The notes beneath the pieces were generated by a model. It was not told the DNA's origin. It saw only the letters and a program-made list of their open reading frames with translations, and ran no database searches. A stretch of 64,000 bases of DNA from Curvibacter sp. AEP1-3 (GTDB taxonomy: Bacteria > Pseudomonadota > Gammaproteobacteria > Burkholderiales > Burkholderiaceae_C), in assembly GCF_002163715.1 (NCBI RefSeq), contig NZ_CP015698.1:1612001-1676000 (forward strand). Direction: 5' to 3'. Positions within the stretch are counted from its first letter, which is position 1, and each line of letters opens with the position of its first letter. Shown here one piece after another: positions 8,250 to 18,900 of this stretch. A program made the translations under genes and the position numbers.

Positions 8250-8630
8250 TCAGGTGCTGATACACATCGGGACAATAGGTGACTGAGTTTCGCCTTCGAT
8301 GGGGAAAAATCCCTGCATGCCGTGAACGTAGTGTGAGTTGTAAGAGGAAAATGCCATACTCCAAGCTGGGAAACGACGCTCATTGGCAGCGTGGCGCACC
8401 AAAAGCTCAAGGTTATGGTGCCGAGTGTCTCGCAACAGACTCTGCCAAATAAGCTCCACGTGGATAGGGGGACCTTCCAGACACTGGGTGAATTGACCAT
8501 TCATGAACAGGAGATGCCCTGTAATGCTCAAGCTTGCATTGCGTGACTGCGCCTCAGTGAGAAGCCGAAACAAAGCTAAGGAGCCAAACTCTTGGGATGC
8601 AGTGGAGTGGTACACGATGCGCTCGAACAT
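8250..8630 (-). CDS. short BLUF-domain blue-light photoreceptor
   Basis: A 126-aa single-domain protein that matches BLUF (FAD-binding blue-light sensor) end to end. The flavin-site residues are all present with the same spacing as in AppA: Tyr7, Asn31, Gln49 (in NGQFTQ) and Trp90 (in FPAWSMAF); these correspond to AppA Tyr21, Asn45, Gln63 and Trp104. No output domain is fused, so it should signal through a partner protein, as other short BLUF proteins do. It stands alone next to hrcA, with no cyclase, phosphodiesterase or regulator gene beside it. The family call is firm; the signalling partner is unknown. Confidence 0.93.
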   Translation of the reverse strand: MFERIVYHSTASQEFGSLALFRLLTEAQSRNASLSITGHLLFMNGQFTQCLEGPPIHVELIWQSLLRDTRHHNLELLVRHAANERRFPAWSMAFSSYNSHYVHGMQGFFPIEGETQSPIVPMCIST

Positions 8631-8721
8631 GGCGCGGAATTATCGGAAGATAGTCTTTCTCCAGATTGACAATGAACCACTCGACTCATGAAACCGTGGC
8701 ACCGCGGCGCCCGAAATTCGC

Positions 8722-9735
8722 CTATTTGTGGTGGCTCAGTGCGTTGCTCACCAGCTTGGAGGTGATGTCCACGATCTGGATCATGCGGTCATATGCCATG
8801 CGGGTGGGGCCGATCACGCCCAGCGTGCCGACCACTTTACCGTCCACCTCGTAGGGGCTGCTGACGATGGACAGGTCTTCAAACGGCACCACCTGGCTCT
8901 CGCCCCCGATGAAGATGCGCACGCCTTCGGCCTGGCCGGTCACGTCCAGCAGGCGCATGAGCTGAGCCTTTTGCTCAAACAGTTCAAACGCGCGGCGCAG
9001 GTGGCCCATGTCGCTCGAAAAGTCAGACACCGACAGCAGGTTGCGCTCACCCGAGATCACCACTTCGTCTTGCGCCTCGGAGATCACTTCCGAGCTGGCA
9101 TTCACCGCTGCCTGCATGAGGGCGGCAATTTCACCACGCAGGCTTTCCACCTCGCCTTGCAGGCGCTGGCGCACTTGCTCGATCTCCAGCCCCATGTAGT
9201 TGCTGTTCAAAAAGTTGGCCGCCTCGGCCAGCTGGCTCTGGGTGTAGTCCACCTCGGTGTAGATGACGCGGTTTTGCACATCGCCATCGGGCGCCACGAT
9301 GATGACCAGCAACCGCCGCTCCGAGAGGCGCAAAAACTCAATATGCCGGAAGGCCGAAGTGCGGCGCGGCGCAATCACCACACCTACAAACTGCGACAGG
9401 TTGGAGAGCAGGTTCGCCGCGTTGCTGATGACCTTTTGCGGCTGGTCAGGCGCCAGGCTGTGCGCCGTCATGTGGCCCTGCTGCACGGTGAGCATGGTGT
9501 CCACAAACAGGCGGTAGCCGCGGGCGGTGGGAATGCGCCCGGCCGAAGTGTGGGGGCTGACGATGAGGCCCAGGTCCTCCAAGTCCGCCATGACGTTGCG
9601 GATGGTGGCGGGCGAGAGATCAAGGCCGGACTCTTTGGAGAGCGTGCGGCTACCGACGGGCTGTCCATCGGCGATATAGCGCTCTACGAGCGCCTTCATC
9701 AACATCTTGGAACGTTCATCGAGCATGCCGGTCAT
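8722..9735 (-). CDS. hrcA: heat-inducible transcription repressor HrcA
   Basis: A 337-aa HrcA. The N-terminal winged-helix domain is typical (GQPVGSRTL near 24-32, [13 protein letters not shown] near 41-53, TSAGRIPT near 63-70). A central GAF-like domain and the usual C-terminal block ([13 protein letters not shown]) follow. HrcA represses groESL and dnaK-type operons by binding CIRCE elements, and GroEL helps it fold. A second start at 9726 (MLDERSK) is equally plausible. It is divergent from nadK with only about 30-40 bp between the starts, so their promoters must overlap. I see no CIRCE site here, so this copy is not visibly autoregulated. Confidence 0.97.
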   Translation of the reverse strand: MTGMLDERSKMLMKALVERYIADGQPVGSRTLSKESGLDLSPATIRNVMADLEDLGLIVSPHTSAGRIPTARGYRLFVDTMLTVQQGHMTAHSLAPDQPQKVISNAANLLSNLSQFVGVVIAPRRTSAFRHIEFLRLSERRLLVIIVAPDGDVQNRVIYTEVDYTQSQLAEAANFLNSNYMGLEIEQVRQRLQGEVESLRGEIAALMQAAVNASSEVISEAQDEVVISGERNLLSVSDFSSDMGHLRRAFELFEQKAQLMRLLDVTGQAEGVRIFIGGESQVVPFEDLSIVSSPYEVDGKVVGTLGVIGPTRMAYDRMIQIVDITSKLVSNALSHHK

Positions 9736-9766
9736 TTTAGTAACCTATTTAGTGTCTAATTTGCGC

Positions 9767-10663
9767 ATGTTGTCCCAATTTAGGCATGTCGCTCTGATCG
9801 GCAAGTACCAAACCACCGGCACCAGCGCTGCGGGGGCCTCGTCCCGCAAATCGCTGGACGAGATTGCCCATTATTTGATGGACCAGGGCTGCGAGGTGGT
9901 GATCGAGGCCGACACCGCCGCCAACACGGGCCTGAGCAACTACACCACCATGGATGTGGACGGCATTGGCACCCATTGCGACCTGGCCCTGGTGGTGGGT
10001 GGCGACGGCACCATGCTGGGCATAGGCCGCCAGTTGGCGCGCTACCAGGTGCCGCTGATCGGCATCAACTCCGGGCGGCTGGGGTTTATTACCGACATCC
10101 GCTTCGAGCAATACAAAACCACGCTGGCCCCCATGCTGGCCGGCCACTACGAGGTGGACGACCGCGCCCTGATGCGCGCCCGCGTGATGCGCGACGGCCA
10201 CTGCGTGTTTGAGGCCGAGGCCATGAACGACGTGGTGGTCAACCGAGGCGCTACCTCGGGCATGGTGGAACTGCGGGTAGAGGTGGACGGGCACTTTGTG
10301 GCCAACCAGCGGGCGGACGGGCTGATCATCGCCTCGCCCACGGGCTCAACCGCTTATGCCATGTCGGCCGGAGGGCCGCTGTTGCACCCCTCGATTGCCG
10401 CTTGGGTAATGGTGCCGATTGCGCCGCATACCTTGTCAAATCGGCCGATAGCTCTCGCCGACAGTGCGCGGATAGCTATCGAAATCGTAGCAGGGCGCGA
10501 TGCCAGCGCCAACTTTGACATGCAGAGCCTGGCCAGCCTGATGCACGGCGACCGCATTGAGGTGACCCGCTCGCAGCACAAGGTGCGCTTTTTGCACCCC
10601 AAGGGCTGGACCTACTTTGACACCCTGCGCCAGAAGATGCATTGGAATGAAGGGGTGGCGTAA
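9767..10663 (+). CDS. nadK: NAD kinase
   Basis: A 298-aa ATP/polyphosphate NAD kinase that phosphorylates NAD to NADP in the cytosol. The GGDG motif lies at about residues 77-80. The SPTGSTAY block and a GRDASANFD segment toward the C terminus are also standard. The start at 9767 ([14 protein letters not shown]) is chosen because homologues begin there; the frame is open further upstream but that would overlap the divergent hrcA. It is followed after 20 bp by recN, the usual beta-proteobacterial order. The segment around 10437-10495 has repeated GATAGCT/CTATCGAAAT words reminiscent of the dispersed repeat seen elsewhere in this window. Confidence 0.96.
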   Translation: MLSQFRHVALIGKYQTTGTSAAGASSRKSLDEIAHYLMDQGCEVVIEADTAANTGLSNYTTMDVDGIGTHCDLALVVGGDGTMLGIGRQLARYQVPLIGINSGRLGFITDIRFEQYKTTLAPMLAGHYEVDDRALMRARVMRDGHCVFEAEAMNDVVVNRGATSGMVELRVEVDGHFVANQRADGLIIASPTGSTAYAMSAGGPLLHPSIAAWVMVPIAPHTLSNRPIALADSARIAIEIVAGRDASANFDMQSLASLMHGDRIEVTRSQHKVRFLHPKGWTYFDTLRQKMHWNEGVA

Positions 10664-10683
10664 GCGCCACCAAAAGTGAACAC

Positions 10684-12333
10684 ATGGCACTCAAGCGAAT
10701 TGTTCTCAGAGACTTTGTGATCGTCAGCGAGCTGGAGCTGGACTTGGAGTCCGGCTTTTCGGTGCTGACAGGTGAAACCGGCGCGGGCAAATCCATCCTG
10801 ATTGATGCGCTGCAACTGGTGACCGGCGCGCGCGCTGACACCGGCGTGATCCGCGAAGGCGCGGCCCGCACCGATGTGAGCGCCGAGTTTGACAATGCGC
10901 CGGGCCTGCAAGCCGTGCTGGACGAAGCTGGGTTCGAGTCTGGCGACACCTTGCTGCTGCGCCGCACTGTGGACACACAGGGTAAAAGCCGGGCCTGGGT
11001 GAATGGCAGCCCTGCCACCGCGCAGCAGCTGCGCACCATCGGCGAGCAGCTGCTGGACATTCACGGCCAGCACGCCTGGCAGAGCCTGACCCGGCCCGAG
11101 GCCGTGCGCGGCCTGCTGGACGCCTATGCCAAGGTAGACACCAGCGCTCTGGGCAGCCTGTGGGCCAGCTGGCGCCAGACCCAACAAGCTCTTGCCCAAG
11201 CTCAAGCCGCGCAAGACAGCCTGCAGCGCGAGCGCGAACGCCTGGCCTGGCAGATTGGCGAGGTGGACAAGCTCAACCCCGGTACCGACGAGTGGCCCGA
11301 GCTCAACGCCAGCCACGGCCGGCTGGCCAACGGGCAGGCGCTGATTGACGCGGCCCAAGGCGCCGTCAACCTGCTGGAAGACGACGACACCAATGCGTTG
11401 GCCCCGCTGCACGCCGCGCTGCAGCTGCTGCAAGCCCAGTCGCACCTGGAAGCCGAGTTCAAAGACGCGATTGAGGCCCTGAACTCCAGCGTCGCGCAGA
11501 TAGAAGACACCGTACACAGCCTGCGCAGCTATGCCCGCCGCGCCGAGCTGGACCCCGAGCGGCTGGCCGAGCTGGACGAACGCATGTCGCTCTGGGTGAG
11601 CCTGGCGCGCCGCTACAAGCGCCCGCCCGAAGAGCTGGCCGAGCTGTGGGCCAGCTGGAAGACCGAGCTGGCCCAGCTGGACGCCGCTGCCGACCTGGAC
11701 GGCCTGCAAGCCAAAGAACGCAAAGCCCAGGCCGCCTTCATGGCGGAGGCCAAAGCCCTCTCCAAACAACGCGCCAAGGCTGCGCCCCTGCTGGCCCAGA
11801 GCATCACCCAAGCCATGCAAGGTCTGGGCATGCAGGGTGGCCGGTTTGAGGTGGCGCTGGAGCCCCTGGCCCAGCCCCAAGCCAGTGGCCTGGAAGACGT
11901 GCAGTTTCTGGCCGCCGGCCACGCCGGCAGCACACCGCGCCCGGTGGGCAAGGTGGCCTCGGGCGGCGAGCTATCGCGCATGGCGCTGGCCATTGCGGTG
12001 ACCACCAGCCGCTTGGGCACGGCCCAGACATTGATCTTTGACGAGGTGGATTCCGGCGTGGGCGGCGCAGTGGCCGAAACCGTAGGCCGCCTCATGCAGC
12101 AGCTGGGCAGCGACCGCCAGGTACTGGCCGTGACCCACTTGCCCCAGGTCGCCGCCTGCGCGCACCACCATTTGGTGGTGTCCAAGCAGCTGCAAGGCAG
12201 CGCCACCCTGAGCACCGTGGCCCCGGTGGGCGGCGAACAGCGCGTGGCCGAAATTGCCCGCATGCTGGGTGGGGAAAAGCTCTCGGGCACTACGCTGGCG
12301 CATGCCAAAGAAATGCTGGATTCAGGCCTGTAA
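10684..12333 (+). CDS. recN: DNA repair protein RecN
   Basis: A 549-aa SMC-like ATPase used in double-strand break repair. Walker A is GETGAGKS at 30-37. A long coiled-coil arm region runs from about 150 to 370. The ABC signature (SGGELSRM) lies near 423 and Walker B (LIFDEVDSGVGG) near 447. The length is normal for the family. The stop TAA at 12331-12333 is followed directly by the ATG of rapZ, so the two are likely co-transcribed with nadK. I see no convincing LexA box in the 20 bp upstream of the start. Confidence 0.97.
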   Translation: MALKRIVLRDFVIVSELELDLESGFSVLTGETGAGKSILIDALQLVTGARADTGVIREGAARTDVSAEFDNAPGLQAVLDEAGFESGDTLLLRRTVDTQGKSRAWVNGSPATAQQLRTIGEQLLDIHGQHAWQSLTRPEAVRGLLDAYAKVDTSALGSLWASWRQTQQALAQAQAAQDSLQRERERLAWQIGEVDKLNPGTDEWPELNASHGRLANGQALIDAAQGAVNLLEDDDTNALAPLHAALQLLQAQSHLEAEFKDAIEALNSSVAQIEDTVHSLRSYARRAELDPERLAELDERMSLWVSLARRYKRPPEELAELWASWKTELAQLDAAADLDGLQAKERKAQAAFMAEAKALSKQRAKAAPLLAQSITQAMQGLGMQGGRFEVALEPLAQPQASGLEDVQFLAAGHAGSTPRPVGKVASGGELSRMALAIAVTTSRLGTAQTLIFDEVDSGVGGAVAETVGRLMQQLGSDRQVLAVTHLPQVAACAHHHLVVSKQLQGSATLSTVAPVGGEQRVAEIARMLGGEKLSGTTLAHAKEMLDSGL

Positions 12334-13236
12334 ATGAGCGACATGCCCCCCCCTTCGTCAATGCCCATGGAGATTGTGCTCATCACCGGCATGTCCGGCT
12401 CGGGCAAGTCGGTGGCGCTCAACGCGCTGGAGGACGCGGGCTTTTACTGCGTGGACAACCTGCCACCCGAGCTGCTGCTGCCCTTTGTGGAGCTGGAGCG
12501 CCAGCACAACGCGCAGCGCGTGGCCATTGCCATGGATGTGCGCAGCGCCACGTCCCTGCCCTTGGTGCCCCAGCAGTTGGCTGCCGTGCGTGCGCTGAGC
12601 GTGGTGGTCAAACCTTTGTTTTTGGACGCTACCACCGACACGCTGGTGCGCCGCTATTCCGAAACGCGACGCAAGCACCCACTGTCACAAAACAGCTCAG
12701 ACCACGGCGAGCGCGACGAGCGCCGCGCATTGGTGGACGCCATTGAACTGGAGCGCGAACTACTGGCCGACCTGCGCGAGCAGGCCCATGTGATTGACAG
12801 CAGCATCATCCGCCCCTCGCAGCTGCAAGGCTACGTGAAGGCCATGATTGCCGCGCCCGGCGGACAGCTGACGCTGGTGTTTGAGTCCTTTGCGTTCAAG
12901 CGCGGCGTGCCCACCGATGCGGACTACATGTTCGACGTGCGCATGCTGCCCAACCCGCACTACGACCCCGAGCTCAAACATCTGACCGGGCGCGACCAGC
13001 CGGTGATCGACTTCCTGAAAGCCCAGGAAGCGGTGGAGCTGATGCAGCACCACATCGCCCACTTTCTGGAAAGCTGGCTGGACGCCCTGGCCCGCGACCA
13101 CCGCAGCTACGTGACGGTGGCCATAGGCTGCACCGGCGGGCAGCACCGCTCGGTGTACCTGGTGGAGCAACTGGCCAAGCGCTTCAGCAGCGAGTGGGTG
13201 ACGCTGAAGCGGCACCGCGAGATGGACGCCCTCTAA
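12334..13236 (+). CDS. rapZ: RNase adapter protein RapZ (YvcJ/YhbJ family nucleotide-binding protein)
   Basis: A 300-aa P-loop protein. Walker A is GMSGSGKS at about 19-26, followed by the family block [15 protein letters not shown]. The C-terminal RNA/ligand-binding part ends with [10 protein letters not shown] and a lysine/arginine-rich tail. In Enterobacteria RapZ delivers the sRNA GlmZ to RNase E to control glucosamine-6-phosphate synthesis; in other bacteria the same family hydrolyses GTP and affects envelope metabolism. It abuts recN without a gap, and its 3' end overlaps mutY by 4 bp in convergent orientation. An internal start at 12367 (MEIVLITG) is possible because the first 11 residues are not conserved-looking. 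Confidence 0.95.
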   Translation: MSDMPPPSSMPMEIVLITGMSGSGKSVALNALEDAGFYCVDNLPPELLLPFVELERQHNAQRVAIAMDVRSATSLPLVPQQLAAVRALSVVVKPLFLDATTDTLVRRYSETRRKHPLSQNSSDHGERDERRALVDAIELERELLADLREQAHVIDSSIIRPSQLQGYVKAMIAAPGGQLTLVFESFAFKRGVPTDADYMFDVRMLPNPHYDPELKHLTGRDQPVIDFLKAQEAVELMQHHIAHFLESWLDALARDHRSYVTVAIGCTGGQHRSVYLVEQLAKRFSSEWVTLKRHREMDAL

Positions 13237-14297
13237 CCTTCCAACAGCTTTCGCACCGGTGACGGCAATCCTGCTGCGGCCCACTCGGCAGGGGTAAACC
13301 AAGTGCCTTCGCCCAAACCATTTGCTATCAAATCAGTAGCTGCCCGCGCACATTCCACCTGCGCTGGGTGCATAAAAAGGTCTTTATGCGTGAGCACATG
13401 GGTCACTGCAGGCATGAACTGCAAGTCGGCAGCAAACGCGGGCGGCAGCGCAGCCCGTAAGGCGTCTTCGCTCTCGAACAGCGGGAAGCACTGCAAGCCC
13501 GCCCACACACCCGGCGTGGGACGCTTGCTGAGCCAAACGGCGCCGTCATCCCGCTGCAACCACAGCAGCCACAGGCTCTGGCTGCTGCGCTTGAGCTTGC
13601 GGGTGCGCACCGAGTAGCGTTCGGCGTCACCCGCCTTGGCGGCAGCGCACTGGCTGTTCACCGGGCAAAGCAGGCAGCTGGGCTTTTTGGGGCTGCACAG
13701 CGAGGCGCCCAAATCCATCATGCCCTGCGTGTAGCGCGGCATCACGCGCGGGCCTTCAGTGGCCACCTCGGCCTCTGTGGGCAGCAAAGCGGTGGCGCGG
13801 TCCCACAAGGCGCGTTCGTTGGTCGTTGAAGCCAAGTCCGCATCAAAGCCCAGCACGCGGGTGAGTACCCGCTTCACGTTAGCGTCCATGATGGCGACGC
13901 GCTCGTTAAAACACAGCGAGGAAATCGCCGCAGCGGTGGAGCGGCCTATGCCGGGCAGGGTGACCAGCGTTGCCGCATCGCGCGGGAAGGCGCCGCGATG
14001 CAGCTCCATGACCAGCTGGGCGCAGCGGTGCAGGTTGCGGGCGCGGCTGTAGTAGCCCAAGCCACTCCAGAGGCCCATGACCTCGTCACTGCTGGCGGCG
14101 GCCAGGTCTGCCACCGTGGGACAGCGGGCCAGAAAGCGGTCGAAGTAGCCGATAACGGTGGCCACCTGCGTTTGCTGCAGCATGATTTCTGACAGCCACA
14201 CGCGGTACGGGTCTTGGGTGTTTTGCCAGGGCAGGCTATTGCGGCCGTGCTGCGCCTGCCAGCGCACCACGGCGGTGGCGAAACTGCTCTGCGCCAC
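13233..14297 (-). CDS. mutY: A/G-specific adenine DNA glycosylase MutY
   Basis: A 354-aa MutY that removes adenine mispaired with 8-oxoguanine. The catalytic Glu37 lies in SEIMLQQT. The helix-hairpin-helix [12 protein letters not shown] and the catalytic Asp in MDANV follow. The [4Fe-4S] cluster ligands are spaced C-x6-C-x2-C-x5-C ([17 protein letters not shown]). The C-terminal MutT-like domain contains an apparent in-frame insertion of about 15 residues after FMHPA, encoded by one copy of the dispersed repeat (13321-13375). It sits 2 bp downstream of the dynamin-like gene, and mutM follows on the same strand, so two arms of the oxidised-guanine repair system are close together. Confidence 0.97.
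   Translation of the reverse strand: MAQSSFATAVVRWQAQHGRNSLPWQNTQDPYRVWLSEIMLQQTQVATVIGYFDRFLARCPTVADLAAASSDEVMGLWSGLGYYSRARNLHRCAQLVMELHRGAFPRDAATLVTLPGIGRSTAAAISSLCFNERVAIMDANVKRVLTRVLGFDADLASTTNERALWDRATALLPTEAEVATEGPRVMPRYTQGMMDLGASLCSPKKPSCLLCPVNSQCAAAKAGDAERYSVRTRKLKRSSQSLWLLWLQRDDGAVWLSKRPTPGVWAGLQCFPLFESEDALRAALPPAFAADLQFMPAVTHVLTHKDLFMHPAQVECARAATDLIANGLGEGTWFTPAEWAAAGLPSPVRKLLEG
13321..13375 (+). repeat. dispersed repeat, copy within mutY
   Basis: Pattern TTTGCTAT, nine variable bases, AGCTGCCCGCGCACATTCCAC, then GCGCT. It matches the intergenic copy at 42147-42200, including a shared 14-mer CGCGCACATTCCAC. Here it lies antisense within the mutY coding sequence and stays in frame. 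Confidence 0.75.
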
Positions 14298-14299
14298 GC

Positions 14300-16261
14300 T
14301 CAGACCAGTTCCACGTCAACTTTGGTGGCCGGTTTGGCGCTTTGCTGGGCGGCCACCAGGTAGGAGGTGAGCTCCATGAGTTTGGCGTCCAGCTCGTTGA
14401 GGGCGTTGCTCTGCTGGTTGATCTCGCCGATGCGGTCTTCCAGACCACCGGCGGCTTGCGAGATGCGGTCAATCGCCTCGATGCGGCGGGCGAAGTTGCG
14501 GCGGCGTTCGCGCAGCTGGGCGTCCAGCTGGGCAGCGGCCGATTTGCTCCACAGCTCCACATCGGCCAGCGCGGCCTCATGGATGTTCCGCAAGCGGGTG
14601 GAAAGCGCACGCACCAGGCGGTCGGCAAACTCGGGCTGGGCCAGCTTGAAGGCATTGCCCAGGCCGAGGTACTGCAGGTGGTTGCGCTCCACAGTGTCCA
14701 GGTCAGCCGAGAAGCGGGCCATGTCGGGCTCCACCGGCGGCTGCAGGGAGAAGCCGTATTCGGCATTCAACGAGGTAAAGCTGGCCTCCAGCATGCTCTG
14801 GATTTCGGCGCACAGGCTTTGCACGCGCTGCAGGTTGCCGCGCAAGCGGTCAAAGGTTTCGCTGTAGGCGCGCTTGACGCCCAGCTTCAGGCCTTTTTGC
14901 AGCAAGGTGTCGCTGAGCAAAGCCATTTCTTTCTTGAGTACCGAGGCGCCCAGGATGTTGAACACATCGCGCAGCAGGCGCAGGTGCACCGAGCGCACGG
15001 CATGGATCTTGGCGCCGCCCTGGTCAAACTCCGCCTGCTCTTGCGAGATGCGGTTGCGCATGTGCTTGATGACGTTGGCGTTTTTGCCCTGCAGGCTTTG
15101 CAGCTCCAGCATCTGCTCGGTCAGGTCACGCTTGCGGATGTTGATGACGCGGCCGGTCTCGCCGCGCAGGTCAGTGATGCCGCCTTTCATAGCCGAGGCC
15201 AGGATCTTCTGGCGCTTGCCCATCATGCCGTGGCCGAGTACGTCCTCGAGCACGGGCAGGCAGCTCTGGCGCAGCAGAACGTCGTCTTCGGTGACCTTGG
15301 CAACCAAGCCCTTCTGCGCGGAGACGGCAATCACCCGCTCTTTGGGAATACCCAGAATGTCGGCCGTGCTGGTGCGCTGTCGGTCGATCTGGGTCTGGAT
15401 CTGGGCCGGGGTGCTGAGGGCGTCCCACAGCGTGTCGATCTTGTTGAGCACCACCAGACGCGCATCGGGGTCGGTGGACTCGGTGATCAGGTGCTCGCGC
15501 CAAATGGAGAGGTCGGACTTGGTGACACCAGTGTCCGCACCCAGCATGAACACAACTGCGTGGGCCTGCGGAATCAGGCTGACGGTCAGCTCCGGCTCGG
15601 CGCCAATGGCATTCAGGCCCGGGGTGTCCAAAATCACCAGCCCCTGCTTGAGCAACGGGTGGGCGATGTTGATAAGCGCGTGGCGCCAGCGCGGCACCTC
15701 GACCATGCCCTGTGCATCCACCATGGGGTTGTCTTCGGGGGCTTGGGCATGCCAGAAGCCCAGGGCACGGGCTTCGTCTTGCGTGACTTTGCGAGTTTCA
15801 GCCACTTTTTCCAAGGCCTTGGCCAGCTGTATGGGATTGTTCACATCGAGGTCGATGCGGGCCCACTTTTCGGGGGCCATGCGCCATTCCATCAGGGCTT
15901 GGGGTTGCAGGCGGGTCTCGATGGGGAGCAGGCGCAGGCAGGGGGGCACATCGGCGTCGTAGCCCATTTCTGTGGGGCACATGGTGGTACGGCCTGCGCT
16001 GGCCGGCATGATGCGCCGGCCGTACCCTGCAAAGAACAGGGCGTTGATCATCTCGGATTTGCCGCGCGAGAACTCGGCCACAAAGGCCACCATCACCTTG
16101 TCAGAGCGCAGCTGGGTTTCCAGGCGCAGCAGGCGTTCTTCGACGCCCGCGTCCAGCAACTCGTGGTCCTTAAGCCATTCCGCCAGTAACTTCAGGCGCA
16201 GGGCGAATTCGCGCCGCCATGTACCGTGTTGGTCAAACTGATCGTTGAATGAAGTAGCCAC
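14300..16261 (-). CDS. dynamin-family GTPase
   Basis: A 653-aa large GTPase reading from a GTG at 16261. That start is chosen because GGGGGA precedes it and because the longer ATG reading would run into mutM. The P-loop is the dynamin-type EFSRGKS at about 63-69. G3 is DTPGLNAIG and G4 is NKID. The rest is predominantly helical with heptad-like stretches (LEDRIGEINQQS near the end), fitting a stalk. Bacterial dynamin-like proteins remodel or protect membranes. Which membrane process this one serves cannot be told from sequence. It sits between mutM and mutY on the same strand with a 2-bp gap to mutY, suggesting one transcript. Confidence 0.88.
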   Translation of the reverse strand: MATSFNDQFDQHGTWRREFALRLKLLAEWLKDHELLDAGVEERLLRLETQLRSDKVMVAFVAEFSRGKSEMINALFFAGYGRRIMPASAGRTTMCPTEMGYDADVPPCLRLLPIETRLQPQALMEWRMAPEKWARIDLDVNNPIQLAKALEKVAETRKVTQDEARALGFWHAQAPEDNPMVDAQGMVEVPRWRHALINIAHPLLKQGLVILDTPGLNAIGAEPELTVSLIPQAHAVVFMLGADTGVTKSDLSIWREHLITESTDPDARLVVLNKIDTLWDALSTPAQIQTQIDRQRTSTADILGIPKERVIAVSAQKGLVAKVTEDDVLLRQSCLPVLEDVLGHGMMGKRQKILASAMKGGITDLRGETGRVINIRKRDLTEQMLELQSLQGKNANVIKHMRNRISQEQAEFDQGGAKIHAVRSVHLRLLRDVFNILGASVLKKEMALLSDTLLQKGLKLGVKRAYSETFDRLRGNLQRVQSLCAEIQSMLEASFTSLNAEYGFSLQPPVEPDMARFSADLDTVERNHLQYLGLGNAFKLAQPEFADRLVRALSTRLRNIHEAALADVELWSKSAAAQLDAQLRERRRNFARRIEAIDRISQAAGGLEDRIGEINQQSNALNELDAKLMELTSYLVAAQQSAKPATKVDVELV

Positions 16262-16305
16262 GTAGTCCCCCGAGGAATCGGCCAATATAGCACCACGCCC
16301 CTCTC

Positions 16306-17121
16306 TTAGCGCTTCTGGCAAACCATGCAGTAGTACGTAGAGCGCTGCCCCTGCCGGATGGCGCGTACCGGTGTGGCGCACACACGACAAGGCGCGCCTT
16401 CGCGGCCGTAGACATTGGCTTCGAGCTGGAAGTACCCGCTTTCGCCATTGGCATTGGAAAAATCCCGCAGGGTGCTGCCGCCCTTCTCTACCGCGCGGCT
16501 GAGCACGTCTTTGACCGCCGCATGGAGCTTGGCCACCCTTGGCTTGCTGATGCTGTTGGCAGGGCTGGTGGGGCGTATGCCGGCGAGAAACAAAGCCTCC
16601 GATGCGTAAATATTGCCCACCCCGACCACCACCTCGCCGGCCAGCAACACCTGTTTGATAGGCGCTTTGCGCTGGCGCAGGCCGGCCAGAAAGGCGGCGG
16701 GGTCAAAACCATCGCCCAGCGGCTCCACACCCAAGTGGCCCAACAGCTTTTGCGCCACAGGGTCGGACTCGCCCGCCGCAAACACCACCGCTCCGAAGCG
16801 GCGGGGGTCGTGCAGGCGCAGGGTGCCCAGGTCCGTCACCATGTCAAAGTGGTCATGCACGCCGGCGGGCGGCAAGTGGCGGTCAAAGATGACCGAGCCC
16901 GACATGCCCAGGTGCACCAGCAGCAAGCCATCGCTCAGGTCGATCAACAAATACTTTCCCCGGCGTCGCACGCCGCGCACCCGCATACCTGCTAGCTGGG
17001 CAGGCTCACACTGCAAAGGCCAGCGCAGGGGTTTGCCCATGCGCACGCCCTGAATGGTGGCGCCGGTGATGCGGTCGGCAAAACTCCGGCGGGTCACTTC
17101 GACTTCGGGCAATTCAGGCAT
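16306..17121 (-). CDS. mutM: formamidopyrimidine-DNA glycosylase MutM (Fpg)
   Basis: A 271-aa enzyme, the standard length, that excises 8-oxoguanine and nicks the abasic site. The start at 17121 is fixed by the need for Pro at position 2 after Met removal (MPELPEVE), with Glu3 as the second catalytic residue. Lys56 lies in RRGKYLL, matching Fpg Lys57. The C-terminal zinc finger is C-x2-C-x16-C-x2-C (CRVC ... CMVC). An upstream ATG at 17166 in the same frame would bury the catalytic proline and is wrong. It is divergent from the TPR gene at 17161. Confidence 0.97.
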   Translation of the reverse strand: MPELPEVEVTRRSFADRITGATIQGVRMGKPLRWPLQCEPAQLAGMRVRGVRRRGKYLLIDLSDGLLLVHLGMSGSVIFDRHLPPAGVHDHFDMVTDLGTLRLHDPRRFGAVVFAAGESDPVAQKLLGHLGVEPLGDGFDPAAFLAGLRQRKAPIKQVLLAGEVVVGVGNIYASEALFLAGIRPTSPANSISKPRVAKLHAAVKDVLSRAVEKGGSTLRDFSNANGESGYFQLEANVYGREGAPCRVCATPVRAIRQGQRSTYYCMVCQKR

Positions 17122-17160
17122 GGGCGCTCTCGGTATTGGGGGTTGGATTATTATGGTCCG

Positions 17161-18900
17161 ATGCACCGTACCCCACGCCTCATTGCCCTGGCCGCCCTGC
17201 TGGCCGGACTCGCCCCTTTCGCCCCCGCCGTGGCGGCAACACCGGCGCCGGTCATCGTCAACTCCGACCTCGATGCGCGGCTGATGTACCAGATCCTGCA
17301 GGCGGAAATGAGCGCACTCGATGGTGACGAGGCGAATGCTTTCTCGCTCACGCTCGACGCTGCCCGGCGCTCGGGCTCGGTCAAGTTGTATGAGCGTGCC
17401 GTCGAACTCGCTTTGCGTGCCCGCAGCGCCGAATTCGCCATTGAAGCGGCACGTGCGTGGCAGCGTGCCTACCCGAACGCCAAAGAGCCGAACCGCTATG
17501 TGCTGCAGATATTGATCGGCACCAACCGCCTTGCCGAAATTGCGGACCCCCTCAAGCGCGAACTGCAGGGGCTAACCGGCAAGGAAAGGGTGACCGCGAT
17601 CAACCAGATTCCCCGCTACTTCCCCCGGGTGACGGACAAAGCATTAGCCGCCAACGTGGTGGAGCAAGCTCTGGCCGCAGACTTGCCGACCAGCAATTAC
17701 GGCCCTGCGGCTTGGGCTGCGGTAGGCGTAATGCGGTTTGGCGCTGGCAACACGGCCGGTGCACTGGATGCTGCCCAACGAGGTGCGGCGCTCGACAGCT
17801 CCGCAGATGAGCCCGCCATATTGGCCCTGAACCTGATGGAAGCCAAGACGCCCGCCGCTGAAGCGGTGGTGCGCAAATACTTGGCTGGCAAAGCCATTCC
17901 TGAAATCCGCATGGCCTATGGCCGCACCCTGATAGGTGCGCAACGCTATTCTGAAGCGCTGGAGCAAATGAAGGTGCTGAACCAGCAGAAGCCCGAATTC
18001 CCGGATGCCTGGCTGGTGCGCGGATCGCTGGAGCTGCAAGACCGCGGCAACGCCGTCGCGGAAAAGTCGCTCAAAAAATACCTGAGCCTGCTACCTGCGG
18101 AGCAGGACAGCGGCGACGAATCAGAAACCGGCCGCGGCGCTGTGCAGGCCTACCTGCTGCTGGCGCAGATTGCCGAGCAGAACGGCAAAGCCGACGAAGC
18201 CAATGCCTACCTGCAACGCATCAAGAGCCCCCAAGACGCTTTGCGCGTGAACACCCGCCGCGCGATGCTACTGGCCCGCCAAGGCAAGCTGGACGATGCG
18301 CTGATGGTGATCCGCACTTCGCCCGAGCTGCAAGCGGACGATGCCCGCACCAAGCTGGCCACCGAAATACAGCTGCTACGGGAATATAAAAAAATGGACG
18401 AGGCCTACGCTCTGCTGGGCAAGGCCGTCAAAGCCTATCCGGATGACACCACCTTTGCCTACGACCAGGCCATGGTGGCCGAAAAGCTGGGCCGTATCGA
18501 CGAGATGGAGCGCCTGCTGCGCCAGCTGATCAGCAAAGCACCGGACTATCACCACGCCTACAACGCGCTGGGCTACTCACTGGCCGATCGCAATATGCGC
18601 TTGCCGGAGGCACGCCAGCTCATTCAGAAAGCGCTGGAGTTTGCCCCCGGCGATCCCTTTATCGTGGACAGCTTGGCTTGGGTGGAATTCCGCAGCGGCA
18701 ATCTGGCCGAAGCCAAACGTCTGCTGGAGCAAGCCTATGCCAGCCGGCAGGATGCAGAGATTGCAGCTCACTTGGGCGAGGTGCTCTGGGTCTCCGGGCA
18801 ACGCGATGCCGCCAATAAGGTATGGCGCCAGGGCCTAGAGCAGCAAAAAGACAACGAAACGCTTCTGGAAACCATCAAGCGCTTGAACCCTTCGCTATGA
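17161..18900 (+). CDS. periplasmic tetratricopeptide repeat protein
   Basis: A 579-aa exported TPR protein. The start at 17161 gives a clean Sec signal peptide (basic MHRTPR, hydrophobic core, AVAA cleavage region near 28). Helical repeats cover the rest, with recognisable TPR pairs such as [13 protein letters not shown] and [11 protein letters not shown]. Its last codon overlaps the lolB start (ATGA), and ispE follows. This TPR-lolB-ispE order is, from memory, common in beta-proteobacteria and suggests an envelope biogenesis role, though none is proven. The frame extends upstream to 17143, but that would remove the signal-peptide start. Confidence 0.9.
   Translation: MHRTPRLIALAALLAGLAPFAPAVAATPAPVIVNSDLDARLMYQILQAEMSALDGDEANAFSLTLDAARRSGSVKLYERAVELALRARSAEFAIEAARAWQRAYPNAKEPNRYVLQILIGTNRLAEIADPLKRELQGLTGKERVTAINQIPRYFPRVTDKALAANVVEQALAADLPTSNYGPAAWAAVGVMRFGAGNTAGALDAAQRGAALDSSADEPAILALNLMEAKTPAAEAVVRKYLAGKAIPEIRMAYGRTLIGAQRYSEALEQMKVLNQQKPEFPDAWLVRGSLELQDRGNAVAEKSLKKYLSLLPAEQDSGDESETGRGAVQAYLLLAQIAEQNGKADEANAYLQRIKSPQDALRVNTRRAMLLARQGKLDDALMVIRTSPELQADDARTKLATEIQLLREYKKMDEAYALLGKAVKAYPDDTTFAYDQAMVAEKLGRIDEMERLLRQLISKAPDYHHAYNALGYSLADRNMRLPEARQLIQKALEFAPGDPFIVDSLAWVEFRSGNLAEAKRLLEQAYASRQDAEIAAHLGEVLWVSGQRDAANKVWRQGLEQQKDNETLLETIKRLNPSL

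Noticed and set aside
8108..8500. 130-codon frame overlapping the BLUF gene on the same strand
   Set aside because: It is out of frame with a BLUF protein that has every flavin-site residue, and shows no family of its own.
8728..9759. 343-codon open frame antisense to hrcA
   Set aside because: It is His/Gly/Val-rich as expected for an antisense frame of a GC-rich gene, has no family features, and hrcA on the other strand is certain.
9707..9766. Upstream extension of nadK
   Set aside because: It would overlap hrcA's start and lies outside the conserved N terminus; ATG at 9767 fits.
14342..16189. 615-codon open frame antisense to the dynamin-like gene
   Set aside because: Low-complexity composition and no domain; the opposite strand has all GTPase motifs.
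16262..16390. Longer start of the dynamin-like gene
   Set aside because: It would overlap the mutM 3' end; the GTG at 16261 has a strong ribosome-binding site.
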